From NCBI GenBank assembly GCA_900074885.1, contig FJUW01000070.1, positions 1 to 64,000 on the forward strand: 64,000 nt of DNA, read 5' to 3'. Made by a program: the position numbers and the translations under genes. The notes under the pieces are model-generated. The model was not told the DNA's origin. It made no database searches and saw only the letters and a list, made by a program, of their open reading frames with translations. The stretch comes from Rhynchosporium graminicola (lineage: Eukaryota; Ascomycota; Leotiomycetes; Helotiales; Ploettnerulaceae). This document shows, piece by piece, positions 47,123-59,941 of this stretch; the stretch's first letter is position 1, and every line of letters starts with the position of its first letter.

Positions 47123-49383
47123 TGCAGGCCTAGGTATAACAGGTAACGCAAGTCGATCGGGTTAGTCACGCCTCTGTATTAATCCCCTGCGTTGCTGTGG
47201 CAGACAAGTGGCCGCAAATTGCTAAACATAAGTGGTCTGGGACGTAGGGATCGGGGAAAGACCGGCTTTGCGAAGAAAGTCGTTCTCTTGATATACTCGA
47301 TAGTTAAAGAAGGCTCTCCTTCAGCTCTTCCCCACTCCCCGCCATTGTCGTGTGAACAGGCCCCTGGATGATAGCTGTCACACTTGCATGAGTGCGGCTC
47401 AGGATGGGACGCTGCCACACCACGGGGTGCAGAGGGCTGAGAGTGCACACGTAACGCGCTACTGTAGAACTTGAAAGTGGATTGGAAGGCTTGAGGACGC
47501 CAAGTGCATGGCTTATCACATTCAATGATATATATAGCCAATGGGTTGGGAGCTGTGCATAGATGTCTCGAATGGTGATGGTATAGATAGTGCTGAAGAA
47601 GTATGACCGAACGACTATATCAACAGTAATTTGAGATAGGGTAGGTAAGGAAGGTACTGAGGTAGACACTCTAGTATCTCGGCTAACCATTCGAGAAGAG
47701 TTGAATGTAAGATCTTACCATTTGGGATCACGTGCAGCCGAGAACAAAACGCCCATTATTATTCTCCTTTCATGTACGCGTTCGCAGTCATGAACGATTG
47801 GCTATGCAACGTCAAAACCCAATAAAACACCAACCTAAATCCAATGTTTCCACGTACCAGGCAACCCTGAATGTGGTGGGCTACGCAAGCTGCCAAGCTG
47901 CTCAACGTTCCGGTGGATGCGCAGATCCAAGATATGCGCGCTGTGCCTCCGGCAATTTTGAAGAGTATCATTTGGTTGTGCAAGTTCTCGCGTGATATCA
48001 TCCTGTGTAGAGTCATCCGACTGGTTCACGAAGGATTCACAATGAGAAAAAGTAACCGCGCTGCCAGGTTCGGCCGTGAGAAGAGCGAGCGTCTGGTAGA
48101 ACCCCAGTATATCTCCTGTGGCTTTTGAGAATGCATCAAGCCACCGCGATAAGTGGGTGTTGAGACTCAAGGCTGGTTCATCAACCTCCTCTTCTTGTTG
48201 CTGCCAAAGGACTATACATCACACTGCCAGTTTACAAGGTTCAGCCGTTCATGTCGGTTGCGAATCTCCACTGTAAGGTGAAGGGTGCGAACCAAATCGT
48301 ATGTGTGAATCTCGCTGGAACTTCGGCCGGTGTTTATCACAGAATTGACGAGGGGTCAGGACTCTGGTACAGGTTCATGGACCCGGATGCATTATCATCT
48401 TCCACAATGACCTCTTTCTACATTCAATCGAGAACGAACAACTGCGGACCGCTAAGTATGGGTGATCCAAGAACACATCTGTTCGTTCAGATTGACGCTA
48501 CAAACCTTACAGATAGCTGCAAGCTCCTCATCAATGGTCACTCGACTACCACAGGAATGTTTCCACTCTTCCAAAAAGATTTCGTACCACCACCTTTCCC
48601 CAAATACTGTGTGTGCTAGGGTCTTCCGAGACCTTTCTTGTGCAGCTGGGAGGAAGCATGCAGTGAAACTGTCGCCAAGTGGGGTTACCGAATATCACTA
48701 CTGGTGCCACATCGTTTTTGACCCTCAATTCAAGTCAGGTACCTTTGTACTTGATCAGAGTCTGGCAATCACAAAAAAATGGAACAGAAGCGATGGGAAA
48801 TCGTTCCTGGCAATTCGAAACATCGATTCAAGAAGGTCTTGCCCTCCCGCGAAGGGAATCTGTGGGTTTAAATTAGGGAACGGTATCAACCATCTGCGTA
48901 TCAATACCTGGAGTCGCACATCGGAGTCAAGATTTGGGTAGAGAAAATTCGAGCTATTCTTTTGTCAAGCAGAGCCACAGTTTGGCAAATAACACTTATT
49001 CAGGCACTTTTTTTCACTTGCTGCTGAAGTGATGCAAACTACTGCTAAATTTAATGATGGACGATGGTGATCACTTGTTAGCTCTAGGTGATATAAATGA
49101 TCACACCTAATCTAGCGGCGATTAGCTGGATGAGCAGAACTGCTGCAAGAGATTACCTTCTCTGTTCTTGTCTTGTGAGGCTCCGAAGCTTCCACATCTA
49201 TCTCTTCTCAAGCAGCTCATCTACACGTTTTACACGTTGCACTTGAAATAAGTAGAAAGCAAATTTAATTCTTATCATGTGATGATAATAACAACTTTCA
49301 GTCTCCGTACACAAGACCAGGGCAGACACAAAATAATGGACCTACGCCAAACAGCAAAGATTAAGGCAATGTATCTACCCCGT
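47123..49383. other. Intergenic region with a possible small unassigned gene
   Basis: The left part holds the promoter of the gene at 47122. A plus-strand frame at 48251-48619 (122 codons, Cys at several positions, Asn-glycosylation sites), with overlapping frames to 48941, could be exons of a small secreted protein. I could not find a signal-peptide exon or a clear splice solution. The minus-strand frame at 47835-48170 is equally unassigned. Confidence 0.3.
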
Positions 49384-51164
49384 TTATTCTCCCGGCATTC
49401 CCGCAGCCATATTTGCATACTGACTATTCGGATAACTCAAGCAGTTCATGCTCTGCTCCAGCTCGCCGAGAGCATCTCTCACCGTTCCAACAATGCTATC
49501 CGCATCACACTTGTCGCCGCTGTTTTCCCAGTACATAATCCCAGCCAGACCGTGGTCCTTGGTGTATTGAGCTTTGGTTCTCGCCATCTCGGGCGTGTCG
49601 AATGAGACGAGTTCCTTCTTTGCTGCATCGTAACCTATTTCTGTCAGAAATATCCTTGAAAATCCTGGTGACGTAGATATTCCAGTGGCGTAAGCAAAAG
49701 TGAAGGAGTGCTTGGACTTACTGTATGCGGCTCCCGACTTTGCATCTACCATCATTGTCGCTCCTGGTTTAGGTAACTCCTTATAGTCCCAGACGTCGTT
49801 GTCCCAGCTTCCTGCGACAGTTCCGCTACATAAAATCAGTATTTGATCTTCTCAAGCACCAACAATCAAAATAATCGCGTATGTTTCGGACGTGAGATAG
49901 AAAAGCTTACCTAAACGGCATTCCGAGCCCATCAGTATTTTGGAAGCCCCTTCCGTAAAGTGGAATGCCAACCACAATCTTGTTTGCGGTCACACCCATC
50001 TTCAGGTAATCAGACACTGCCCTATCTGTCGAGAACGGTGTACTTTTCGGATTCTCCAGGCTGGGATAGAGATTCGCAGCATGACCACTGAATCCACCCT
50101 CAACGTCCCATTGACCGGCATAATCATACGTCATTAAATGCCATGCATCGAGATACTTGTCCATTGCTGCCATTTGCAGCATGCCATACTTCTGTGGACC
50201 GGCGGGGGATGCGACTGTGAGTGAGAAATGGTGACCATTGGCGTGGGTGACAGAGTAGGCATCGAGGGCTGCCCGGACGGCGGCGAGGAGGAGGACGTAA
50301 TTTGAGGCTTCGTTGGAGTCTTGTGGGAATTCCCACTGCGATGAAGAAGTCAGCACATATAACAGTAGGTAGGTCACACAAGAATTTTGCCGAAAAGAAA
50401 AACGGGCTCGCTTACGTCAACATCGAGACCGTCCTGTCCGAGATCTTGCATTAAATTTACAGCTGTAGCTGCAAATTTCTCTCTTGATTCAGCGTTGGAT
50501 GCAACGACTGCAAAGTTTGCGGACGATGAATGTCCCCCGATCGAGAGGAGGGTCTTCAAGTTGCGGTTCTTCTTCTTGAGAAGGTAGAGTTGCTTGGCAA
50601 CGCCATACGCGTTGTGGCCGTTGTCGTAATCATTGTCGTTTGGGTATCGCCTCTTCAAATCTGCTCCTTCATCTGAGAGAAGACTGTGTCATGTGTTAGA
50701 TTATACTCGGAGAGAATGAAGAGTGGGTAGCTTACACTGTGCCATCTGGTCTGTTTGATTGTCAGCCTTTATTTCCACCCAGCTTTGAAGAACGAAGGTA
50801 ATGGAATTTCATATGATTGTTTTGCAGAGAAGAATTGACTTACGATAATTTTGCAAATGCATGAGCGACATGAGTGAGTTGCATGTACGGAAGCTGCGCT
50901 GGATGGTAATTCCGGCCATAGACGCCCCTGTATTCATCAGTAATCCAACCATAGTTTCTTAATAAGCTTGACGGAAGATAGAGCCTACCAATTCACAAAA
51001 TACGATACATGTCGATACCCAGTGCTGGTGACACCGCTTCGGATTTCGAGACGATTTTCTTCAATGCTACTCGTATTGTAAATAGGAGCAGCTCTGGTCA
51101 AGCTTGTCAAGGTCAGTAACCCGAAGAGGGCCAAACGCCTGAAGCTTGAAACTGCGGAAATCAT
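49384..51164 (-). CDS. Secreted GH18 (class V-type) chitinase (440 aa, seven exons)
   Basis: Minus-strand exons 51164-50989, 50927-50844, 50750-50736 (15 nt), 50683-50416, 50335-49911, 49825-49722 and 49634-49384. The introns are 52-93 bp with GT-AG ends, and all phases agree. A signal peptide (1 to about 25, ending L-T-R-A) precedes the TIM barrel. The barrel's S-I-G-G substrate-site motif is at 139-142. The catalytic D-G-L-D-V-D-W-E is at 176-183 with Glu183 as proton donor, and W-H-L-M-T-Y-D-Y-A-G and I-M-Y-W-E-N follow. It hydrolyses beta-1,4-linked N-acetylglucosamine, for nutrition or wall remodelling. No chitin-binding module follows, and the length suits a catalytic domain alone. The fourth intron splits the catalytic motif between Asp181 and Trp182. 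Confidence 0.92.
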
Positions 51165-53548
51165 CTTGAAATAATCTTCAGTTCAAGGTCGTAGATAACG
51201 ATGATGGATAGATAGAGAGTTGGTTTCATGAGAAAATGCTAGAAGAGACCTTTATAAATGTTAGAGAATGTGTGTGCTAAGTTAGCACCCGGGTCTACCA
51301 CTAGATGGACCCAGTATTGAGCCAACGATGGCTATGGAAATTCGAAACTTGCCAAAAGTTTGGAGACGAACATTAGTTTCCGAAAACTAATGAAAAGAGA
51401 AATATAACCGAACTTTCCTTCACGGCTAACATGCCGACTTCTCTGCTAGACACCAAAATAGTGGTTCTGTTCTGCTAAGCGAGGAATATAGCAAGCCACC
51501 CACCTCAAAGCTGGCACGGTGGCAAGGATGGCATATTGCAATTCCTACTTTTGCATGTCTAGCATGTAGGTGGCTACTGATATAGTGTATCCATTACTTC
51601 TAATTTACACGATCAAAGTATTGGACTTATAGCCATCTGATGGGTGCGGTTCAGATAGCCCTCAATGATGGTAACGAGTCCAGCTAGTGATCTCAGTTTG
51701 GCTATTTGGGACCGTCCAACAATCTAGACTAATGAAAAAATTCTTGATGTCGAGCTGTTGGTAAAGAATAGTGACGTGCCTAGTTTCAATAGTACATCTC
51801 CGACAGGAGCCGGTTCTTGATTTATTAATGAGGGTCAAGCGATGACCGAAAATATAATCGAGCCAGTTCACCCGCTGGCCCATTACACTGCAAGAGATTG
51901 CACGGATACGAGAATATCGTCGCCAATTAAAATCTAATGATACTGTCATCTAATAAATAAGTTCAAGGCGAGAGCTCATACTCAATAGGATATGTATTCG
52001 TAAAGTGTCTACCTCCTAGGAAAATCTTCAAGTTCCCACGGTCCTGGTTTTACCACACATCTGGCAGAACTTCAAAATTTTCCACATCTCGTCCAAATAT
52101 CAGTGATAACGTCAATTCAGGTGCATAAAGAGATGGATTACACAGGAATCATCTCAATAAGTGTTGTATTGTAAGATAACCGATAGTCTACATCTCGCAT
52201 GGGCGCAACGTCACTCGGTTACGGCAATATTTTCTCGCCTGCCACGCAGATGATGATAGGATACGAGGACTTGCCCTTCCTACGACTGCTTAAAGAAAAA
52301 CTAGAAAATCAAGCATCGTCTAGTCAGAAAAAGACCCCACCTTCTTGATGGAGGATTTCCATACAGTATTGAGACTAGATAGGTCTTGTTTAATCCTGAC
52401 TTTTCAAGTGGCATCTTATCAGGGCGCTTGCTTGGATTTGCACAACTTGTCACTTTGGAACACGTGTCGCGAAATTATGGGTTCACTTTATATTACTATT
52501 CCCAATCAGTAAGGAGGTATCGAGCAGCAAGTGCTACAAGGTGTAGACAGCTCTACATCCACCAGGTTGTTAGACGGCACGTACAAATGTCCTATAAAAT
52601 GGCAGGAGAATGGGAAACAGCATTATAACAAAGTAATATTATATGTAAGAGTAAAAGAGTAATAAGAAACCCTATAGAATATGGGGGATGATCGGTACAA
52701 GTTTAAATTACCAACAGATCAACTAAGCAACTTACGAACGAGCCAACAAAGCTACTTTACAGAACCCAACTCGCTTACTGCAGATCTACCCCAACTTAGC
52801 ACGTAAGACACCCACACCCACTAAGGACAAAATGACCTACACATCAATCCTGAGGATTTGCGTTCTGCCCAAAAGGATAAGATGCCACATAAATTCTTGC
52901 AACTATGACGTGTGCAGAGAAATTGTGAAGAGAAGAGGGAGTTTGATTTGCTTCATTTTCTGATTTATAACTTTGAGAAGATAGCCTATGAGTCTTTTTT
53001 GAATGCATATATCTATTCTCGTCGGTTGCTAATATGCCTTCACTACAATCGATGAATCGACGATGAACTAGTATCAGTAGACACAAATTGCTTTGCCCCA
53101 ACTTTCGCGAGCAATGAAAACATGGAATCGTCGTCCATACTGACGTCGTGACATCATGCGTCAGGAATATGTTACAACATGACGAGGACGGAAAAAGGGT
53201 CTCAATTTGACCCATTCTGGATAGAAGAGCATCATGTATAAAAATGGTAGTAAATATGTACATCTATGAATAAGTATACCTCTCGTTCTCTTTAAGTTTG
53301 CTCTTGGTGGTGTTCTTCAGACGTCCTCGGTGTGCTGATTTTCCACCTTTCGTCGTCCTTCGTTTCTTTCTTATCGTGTGGTGTCTTTTGTCGAAATCAA
53401 AACATGCGCTTAAACCAATCGATTCGATGGGTATCAATTAATGCCCAGATCCGAGCCCCCAGCTCCAGCGGCCCTCCCCTCCGTTCACATTTCCATCCAT
53501 GCCCCCCTTCTTCCTGCGCTAAGACTATAGTTTTCTGTCATATCCCCT
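51165..53548. other. Gene-poor region
   Basis: No recognisable gene. The longest frames are 95-139 codons (51662-51949, 52844-53263, minus strand) and have no family features. The left end holds the chitinase promoter; the right end is the 3' flank of the small secreted protein. Confidence 0.45.
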
Positions 53549-54068
53549 TTACCGCAAATTAATCACACACCTATAGCTCCCCACCGTGACTTCCCGTCCT
53601 TTATCCAACATGTCTTGCCCATCCACCCTCCCATCCCCATCATCAATCGTATAAATTCGATTATTCATCCCCTTATCCGTAATTGTACATATCGTCTGCT
53701 GTATTAACAGTTGAAACGATACGGCCTTTCCGAAGAACGTGAGGAGTTTCTTCATGCTTTCGCTGTTCAGGGTAGCTCCGGTCGAGTCGACGAATCTGTT
53801 GTAATCCGCTGATGCGGATTTGGCTTTTGCGGGTGCGGGTGAGGACGCTGTGTGGTTGTTAGTAAGCGAATTAGGAAAGAGAATGAGGAAGGATAGACGT
53901 ACACATTGGTATTACGGCGCCTGGGTCGCCGTATTTACAGTCTTTGAATAAAGGGACGGGAAATTTGGTTTTGCCTACTGCGACCATGATGCTAGGCGGT
54001 GAACAGACGGCGAAGGTTGTGGATGTGAGTGTCGAGAGAGTGAGAAGGGAAAACAGGAGTTTATTCAT
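53549..54068 (-). CDS. Small secreted protein with four cysteines (154 aa, two exons)
   Basis: Minus-strand exons 54068-53903 and 53847-53549. The 55-bp intron has a GTACGT donor and CAG acceptor, phase 1. A clear signal peptide (1-20, ending S-T-T-F-A) precedes a mature protein of about 134 residues. Cys are at 22, 44, 109 and 149. There is an Ala/Ser/Pro/Lys linker near 56-68, a helical segment (M-K-K-L-L-T-F-F-G) and an Asp/Gly-rich stretch at 124-134 that could bind a metal. No known domain was recognised. The size, Cys content and isolation next to a gene-poor stretch make it an effector-type candidate (inference). Confidence 0.75.
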
Positions 54069-57000
54069 GTTTGGCGATATTTATTGAAATCAGATACAGA
54101 GATGAGGTGTGTGAGATGAGGTGTGTGAGATTTGCTCTGAGAAAAGCTGAAGCTGAGAACTGAGTGTGATGTCGAGAGGTGGCTTTGACGATATATAACT
54201 TTTATCGTGAGCTTGAATGTGTCCGGGGAGGAATTGACGATAGCAGCGTTCCTTTTCAGTATAGAGTTCGACTGACTCGACAGAAAACGAGCGATCTTGT
54301 GCTTCTTGATGTAAAGCACCGTGGCGAAAGAAGAGAAGCTCAAAGTCAAAGCCAGAAGGATGAGAAGTCGTTGACATCTGAACACGAGACGAGGAACATC
54401 AGGCTCATATACTCATCATTCCATCTATTTTATTCTGTTTCTCCATTCCCCCACCATTTTTCAGGATCGTTTTTCCTGATCTCTGAATCGCCACGAGCTC
54501 GGCCCATCTAGCGAACATGTTCATTTGGATGGCAGGGGGAAATCGCAGCAAGAGGGACGATTATCTGACCAGGGTATCCTCTATATTGAACCCGATTCAT
54601 CAAATGATCAAGTTTAATTGGTGCTTAGGCCTGATGTTTGGTTTCATGCCTCGTCGCATCGATTATTATACTCTCGCCTTGAAGTTTCGCAGAAATGCTT
54701 GGCTCTCGCTTAATGATGTGCAAAACATCGGCTAGCTTACCGCTCAGACGAGCGGAGCAATCGGATCTCACTATAGACTTTGTTATCGTCTTTCATCGTT
54801 TCTATTTTTCTACCGTACCACCTGGTCAGGAAAAGGTAATTTGATTGCTGTTGCGAGAGATCGGATTGCTGGGTGATATTTGCGATGTGGCTGATGATGG
54901 GATAGACATTGAATGACAGGTATGGCCTGGTAAACGTGGCGTGCGGAGCAACGGCTACAAAAAGAAAGGAAGCATTTCACAACAGCTTATGGTAGCAAAT
55001 CTGCGGTAAGTCTGGCAGTTCGGGAGCGCAAGAATTTGGGCCAAATGGAAAGAAAACACAACCCCTGATCGAGGGTCGGATCGATTTATCACTAGCTTTC
55101 TTTATTCTCTTTGGGAGAAAAGACGATTTTCTTGAACACTCTTTAGGTCAGAGCAGCTAGACGTCTATTGCAGTGATGTCAGACCGATGAGAATCAATTA
55201 TTACTTCCAGGAACCCCGTGAAGGTGAATTATCCTTATAGATCAGATCGGAATCACGTACCCCACTTAAAGTTTCTGGAAACAGTAAACGGACGACAAGG
55301 AAGAGAGATGGCCAAACGCGAAGGGAACCTTAAGAAGAGTCCCTTCGAATTAGAAGTGCCGTGAACCTTCTCTAAAGTGATTGGTGGGAGGTTTCGTTTG
55401 CCTCGTCGACCAGTTATGCATCGCCTTAGGAGCAGTTTTCATAAAGCAAGGTTGAATCGATTCTGAAGGGTAAAATGGCTTTTTTGTTGCTTTTTCTTAG
55501 TTGTCAGCATACGTGCTACTACACCTCTTGCATAGTCGGAGGGTGAATTTCCTGATCCCACAGCTATCCGTATTATGAAAATGGGCTGATCAAGCATTGA
55601 TCCCGCCTCGTTAGTTCACTAATGAGACGCTCGAAAGTTGATGGGCTACTACCATAAATGCTTGGCACAGTTTTGAGGAGTTGAGTGCGAAAGTCTAATC
55701 CCTTTGCCTATATACGGAGTTCGGAGCAATGTCCGTATCGACTAGCACTTAGCGTCGTCTAGACTTTCAGACTTAATTCGTAAGCTTAACTCTATCCCCG
55801 AGTCCTAATCAATCTGATCAACTTCGCTCATGCGTATGACCAAATTCGGGACGGACATCGATGGCAGCGGAATAATTGCATAATTTCGACTTGGACTTTG
55901 TAATGCTGTCATGAGTCGTGTTCGTCTCGCTCAATTGAAATGAGGAATCTTATCATGTGATAAAATAAGTCTTGAAGCTCCGTCAACTGCTTGATACTTT
56001 AGACTTCTTATTCAAGCCGATTTCTCTCTGTATTCCTTTGTAATCGTCCCGCTTTGTCCATGACGAATGAATCCTACCCGACTCTTTACCATCATAGCTG
56101 TACAAGAAGCCAAAAAGGTAAGATGAATCGACTGTTGCTCTCTGTTGAAACATGACTAGGGGCAAGGTGCAGATAATTGGAGGAGCAAAAGGTTGTTGAT
56201 TAGAGAGGAAGCTCTGGCTCTGACTAAATACACCCGCACTAGTCTCCTTTGCACCTTCCTACTGGTGTAAGTTCAGATCTAATCTGAATTTCCGATCCAC
56301 TCGCTCAACACCGATCTGACTAATATCTTGTCGGTTTGGTCAGTGTAATAAACAAGTTTAGTTGAGTTAAGCTGATTCAACTCAACTCAGAGCTCGAATC
56401 GCCTGACTCAACTCAACTCTCCTGACTTTAAGCCGACTTTAATTGAACTCGAAGTTTACTAATAATAGTAAGTAGAAAGACAAGAATTCAAATTAGCTGA
56501 TAAGATAGTGAGTTACGTACTTCCCGATATTCCAGCAGCTAGATTATATAAATAGAAACTAAGTTGATCGATTTGTTTCGTATATATAACTCTTACGTAT
56601 ATATTATCATTAGCGATGATAGCCTTAACGTCTATCAATCATATGAAAATATGTATGTAAAGAGATTCTTACACAAAACCAGCTGGGTCTTCTTGAGCCG
56701 ACTCAAAGTCAGATTCAAACCTGGCTTAAAGTCAACTTGAAGTTAGCTAACTTAACTCAGCCCGCCTGACTCAGATAAACAGAGTTTTATTGAACGAGCC
56801 GAGCTTGGCGAAATTGTGTTTACCGGTCACTGTCTACTTACACTCATCGGCCAAGATATTGGAATAGTGATTTATGCTTTATGATGAAGGGATATGCGCT
56901 GAAGTATTACATTGTTCATTACCAACACGCCGGTTGCCAGAGTCTTTTCTCTTAAATGTTTCGACAACGTTAAATTTTAAAAATCAACTTCTTGTTTATC

Positions 57001-57944
57001 TTAAGAGTATGACTAGATCTGGGCTAAACGATATATAGTTTAGCCAGAAACGTAACACTCCTCAAAAATTCAAAAATTCGTTTTTCTTGGTGAAAGTAGT
57101 GTTAAGTTAGTGTATTGAGGAAGCGCAACAGATCAAAGTATCCAAAAAACACCAGCTGTTTCAAACAATACATTCGGTGATAGAGAGATAGAGGCAATTT
57201 TTTTCTAACAACCTCATCTCTCAGGTGAGTTCCATACTCTCACAGGATCTCGCACAGGATCTCATACTCTGCCTTCGAATTATTAGTCCTCGCTATATCT
57301 TCTCTCTTCTATCGTGCTCACTCCTCATCATCCTACCAAGACACACATGTCATCATCCGAAAACGCGGAACTAATATCCTACGTGAAGTCAATAGATAGG
57401 CGTGAAACAAAAGAAATATCAGGATTGGAATCTTAGATGTGAATGATCACGAGCAAAGGCTCACTGATCTTTTGTTTTTATGATATGCAAAGACCTGAAT
57501 CGAAGTATTCTCATGTGATATGTGAAACAACTTGCTGGCTAGCTGTCTTTGGGGGTTTCAAGACAACACTGGATGGCGTGAGAATTGTGGTTTATGTGTT
57601 TCTGCTTCTAAATCGAGCTGTTGCGTACCGAACAGATTGAGATAGAAAGATAGGAGTTGAGCGTTAGGTATGCTCGAGAGTTGAGCTACGAAACCAGTCG
57701 TAATTTGGATGCTTAGCTACAGTTGACGAACTGTGGCTAAAGAATCAATAGTGAACTCCTGACCCACTTCTCCGTCAACTTGGCACGAGACTTAGAGTGC
57801 AAAGGAGACGTTCGCTCAGTATGACAATTGAACATCCACGAACGTTGTTTCTTTCAACTCCAAACTCGACCGATGGCTTGATCAGACTCATCTGGCGGCT
57901 GGTATTGCTGTTGATACGATAATCTAAGGTTGAATGTATACATC
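54069..57944. other. Large gene-poor region (3.9 kb)
   Basis: No frame longer than about 110 codons, and none with recognisable content. It contains a repeat-like segment at 56345-56815 (described separately). The first few hundred bases upstream of 54068 are the promoter of the secreted-protein gene. Confidence 0.5.
56345..56815. repeat. Degenerate inverted-repeat-like segment
   Basis: The ends carry CTCAACTCAACT- and CTGACTCA-type motifs. A core TGACTTTAAGCC near 56422-56436 is repeated in inverted orientation near 56727-56740. The middle is AT-rich. It may be the remains of a short non-autonomous element. The ends are not well defined. Confidence 0.3.
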
Positions 57945-59497
57945 TCAAGCCCCCTCTCCATAACTCCTCACTCGACTCCAGAAAAACGCTTTGTCGTTCC
58001 GCAAAGTGAACTCTCCGTCATCGCCCGTCAGGACGTTATAATTCCAAAAGCCATGCCAGACGAGCTTGTTATTCCTCCCGCCTTTACCTGCAGAACGCAA
58101 GGCTAGCCTCATCCTATACATATATTTCTTGCTAACCCCCTCCGTCTCAATAAAAACGTCGCCTTCTGCATCCTTGATATCTCCATCCGGATTATCAGTC
58201 GTGGTAGATAGCCGCCACCTGCCTCGTAAAGCATGTTGCATGACTATACTCGGAAGATGTGTCGCATGTCCCCCACGGTGGTAGTCCTGTAGCTCTTTTG
58301 AGAGGTGATGGACTACATCGTTGGGCTCTGAAGTGGTTAGGAGAGATATGACTGTACCATCTCGGAAGAAACGTAGATAACGGTAATATGTAACAATATG
58401 CACAGGACTGTGCCATGTAACTTGCGACTGCGAGGCTTGCCCTGCACGCTGGTAATTTACGGTGCTGATGTAGCAGCCGTTGAAGCGAATCCGGGGACGG
58501 AGGCGGAACATTTGCTGGTAGGAGGAGGAATATGCGTCTCGATACAGCATGTCTGTAATTGTGGCATTGTCGAGAGGTGGAACTGTAACTTCTTCCGAGT
58601 TGGAATCTGAGAAATTCGATTCGTCTTCTTCTTCCTTTAATGGACCACCGAGAACCTCTCGTTGCCATTGATAATGCATGCCCCCAAACCCAACTTCCAC
58701 ACCCAAACATACGCGTTTCCATATCTGTTCTTCAGTAGCTACCAGATACGCCATCCTCTTGCATACCTGTGCAAGTCTCGCGAAGCTCGACACATCCAGA
58801 ATCGCAATGTCTGTGAATATATGCACGAGTATCTCTTCCGGCAGCGTAGCAATTGGACATGGAGGTGCGGGTGTTCCTTCAATGGCTGGTGGCGCTGGCT
58901 CAATGACGAGACCTGAAAAAGCGACAATTAGTTGTTTTATAGTCTTTGGGGGCCCGTCTAGGGAGTGATGGGCGGGATTAGGGACTGTAGATGAGGCATT
59001 TGATGGGTTTGGATTGGAGGGTTTCGAGGCGAAGTAGGAGGGAGGAAAGTGTTTGCTTTTGTATTTCTGATCCACTCGATCGTCCATCTATTTCTAGTCA
59101 GAGAATTTCATGGAGTAATTGAGTGGTGTCGACTTGCACGAAAAGCTTTACGATAAAGGGTTACGCTCTCCCCCAATTTCCCAGTTGCTTCTCGCTCTAC
59201 AGCTTTCTCATAATGCTCCAATGCGGATTGTGGTTCTTTGACCGCTGCCTTTGAACTTTCGCCATTGTATGTTTCTTCTGGAGATCCATCTAGAGAGTGT
59301 AATATAGGAGGTTCGGCATCTTCATCGTCCTGTGAAGGCTTGAGGTTTCGGCTGGATGTGTAGTTGTTGGAAGGCGGGGGCCTACGGGGTATCTTTGTTG
59401 ACTTTGGATCTCTATTACCATCTACCTGCGTCTTCGCGGAAACCTCAGCTCGCCATTGCTGGCGGAACTGTTCTAATTCGGGATTTATATCTTCCAT
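57945..59497 (-). CDS. F-box protein, Pof7/Hrt3/FBXO9-type (500 aa, two exons)
   Basis: Minus-strand exons 59497-59138 and 59087-57945, separated by a 50-bp intron that needs a GC donor (GCAAGT) and has a CTGAC branch site. Joined, the sequence reads Y-R-K-A-F-R-M-D-D-R-V-D-Q-K-Y, the linker seen in this family. The N-terminal residues about 92-120 form a TPR/MIT-like helix pair (A-L-E-H-Y-E-K-A). The F-box is at about 199-245 (L-P-E-E-I-L-V-H-I-F). The long C-terminal domain (about 300-500) contains R-P-R-I-R-F-N-G-C-Y-I-S and Y-Y-R-Y-L-R-F-F, typical of FBXO9/Hrt3 proteins. It should act as the substrate receptor of an SCF ubiquitin ligase. The gene is divergent from the mitochondrial carrier. 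Confidence 0.9.
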
Positions 59498-59941
59498 TAT
59501 GTGTTCACAATCTAAAGTGAGGAGAAAAGAAGGAAGGACTGTAGATAATTCAGTCGTAGATGTAAGAGGTTGTTGTTAATAGTACAAAAAGAGTAAAGTG
59601 CGTAGGTGGAGTTGTATATGATTTAGTCGCGATAAGTCTCGATCTTTAACTCCGAGGTTGAACCCTTATCTCGTATCGACGCCGTCATCGCCCCGCCCAT
59701 CGGTCGAGTCACACCAGATACCCGTCCTCTAACCGAATTGGGATTTTCTGGCAGAAACTCAGCTCAGCGCCGATCGCTGGAATTATTAGCGACATCATCA
59801 CTTTGACGAACAAGGACAACTTAACACCTACGACAAAGACAACAACGACGAGGACGGCAATCAAGACGACCACATCTACTTAGCGACCTTTTGGAGCAAT
59901 AGATATCTTTTCCCGAACACGGCGAAAGAAAATAATAGTCG
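59498..59941. promoter_or_regulatory. Bidirectional promoter region of the F-box and carrier genes
   Basis: This 444-bp spacer separates two divergent start codons. I saw no clear TATA box and no ORF of its own. Confidence 0.5.
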
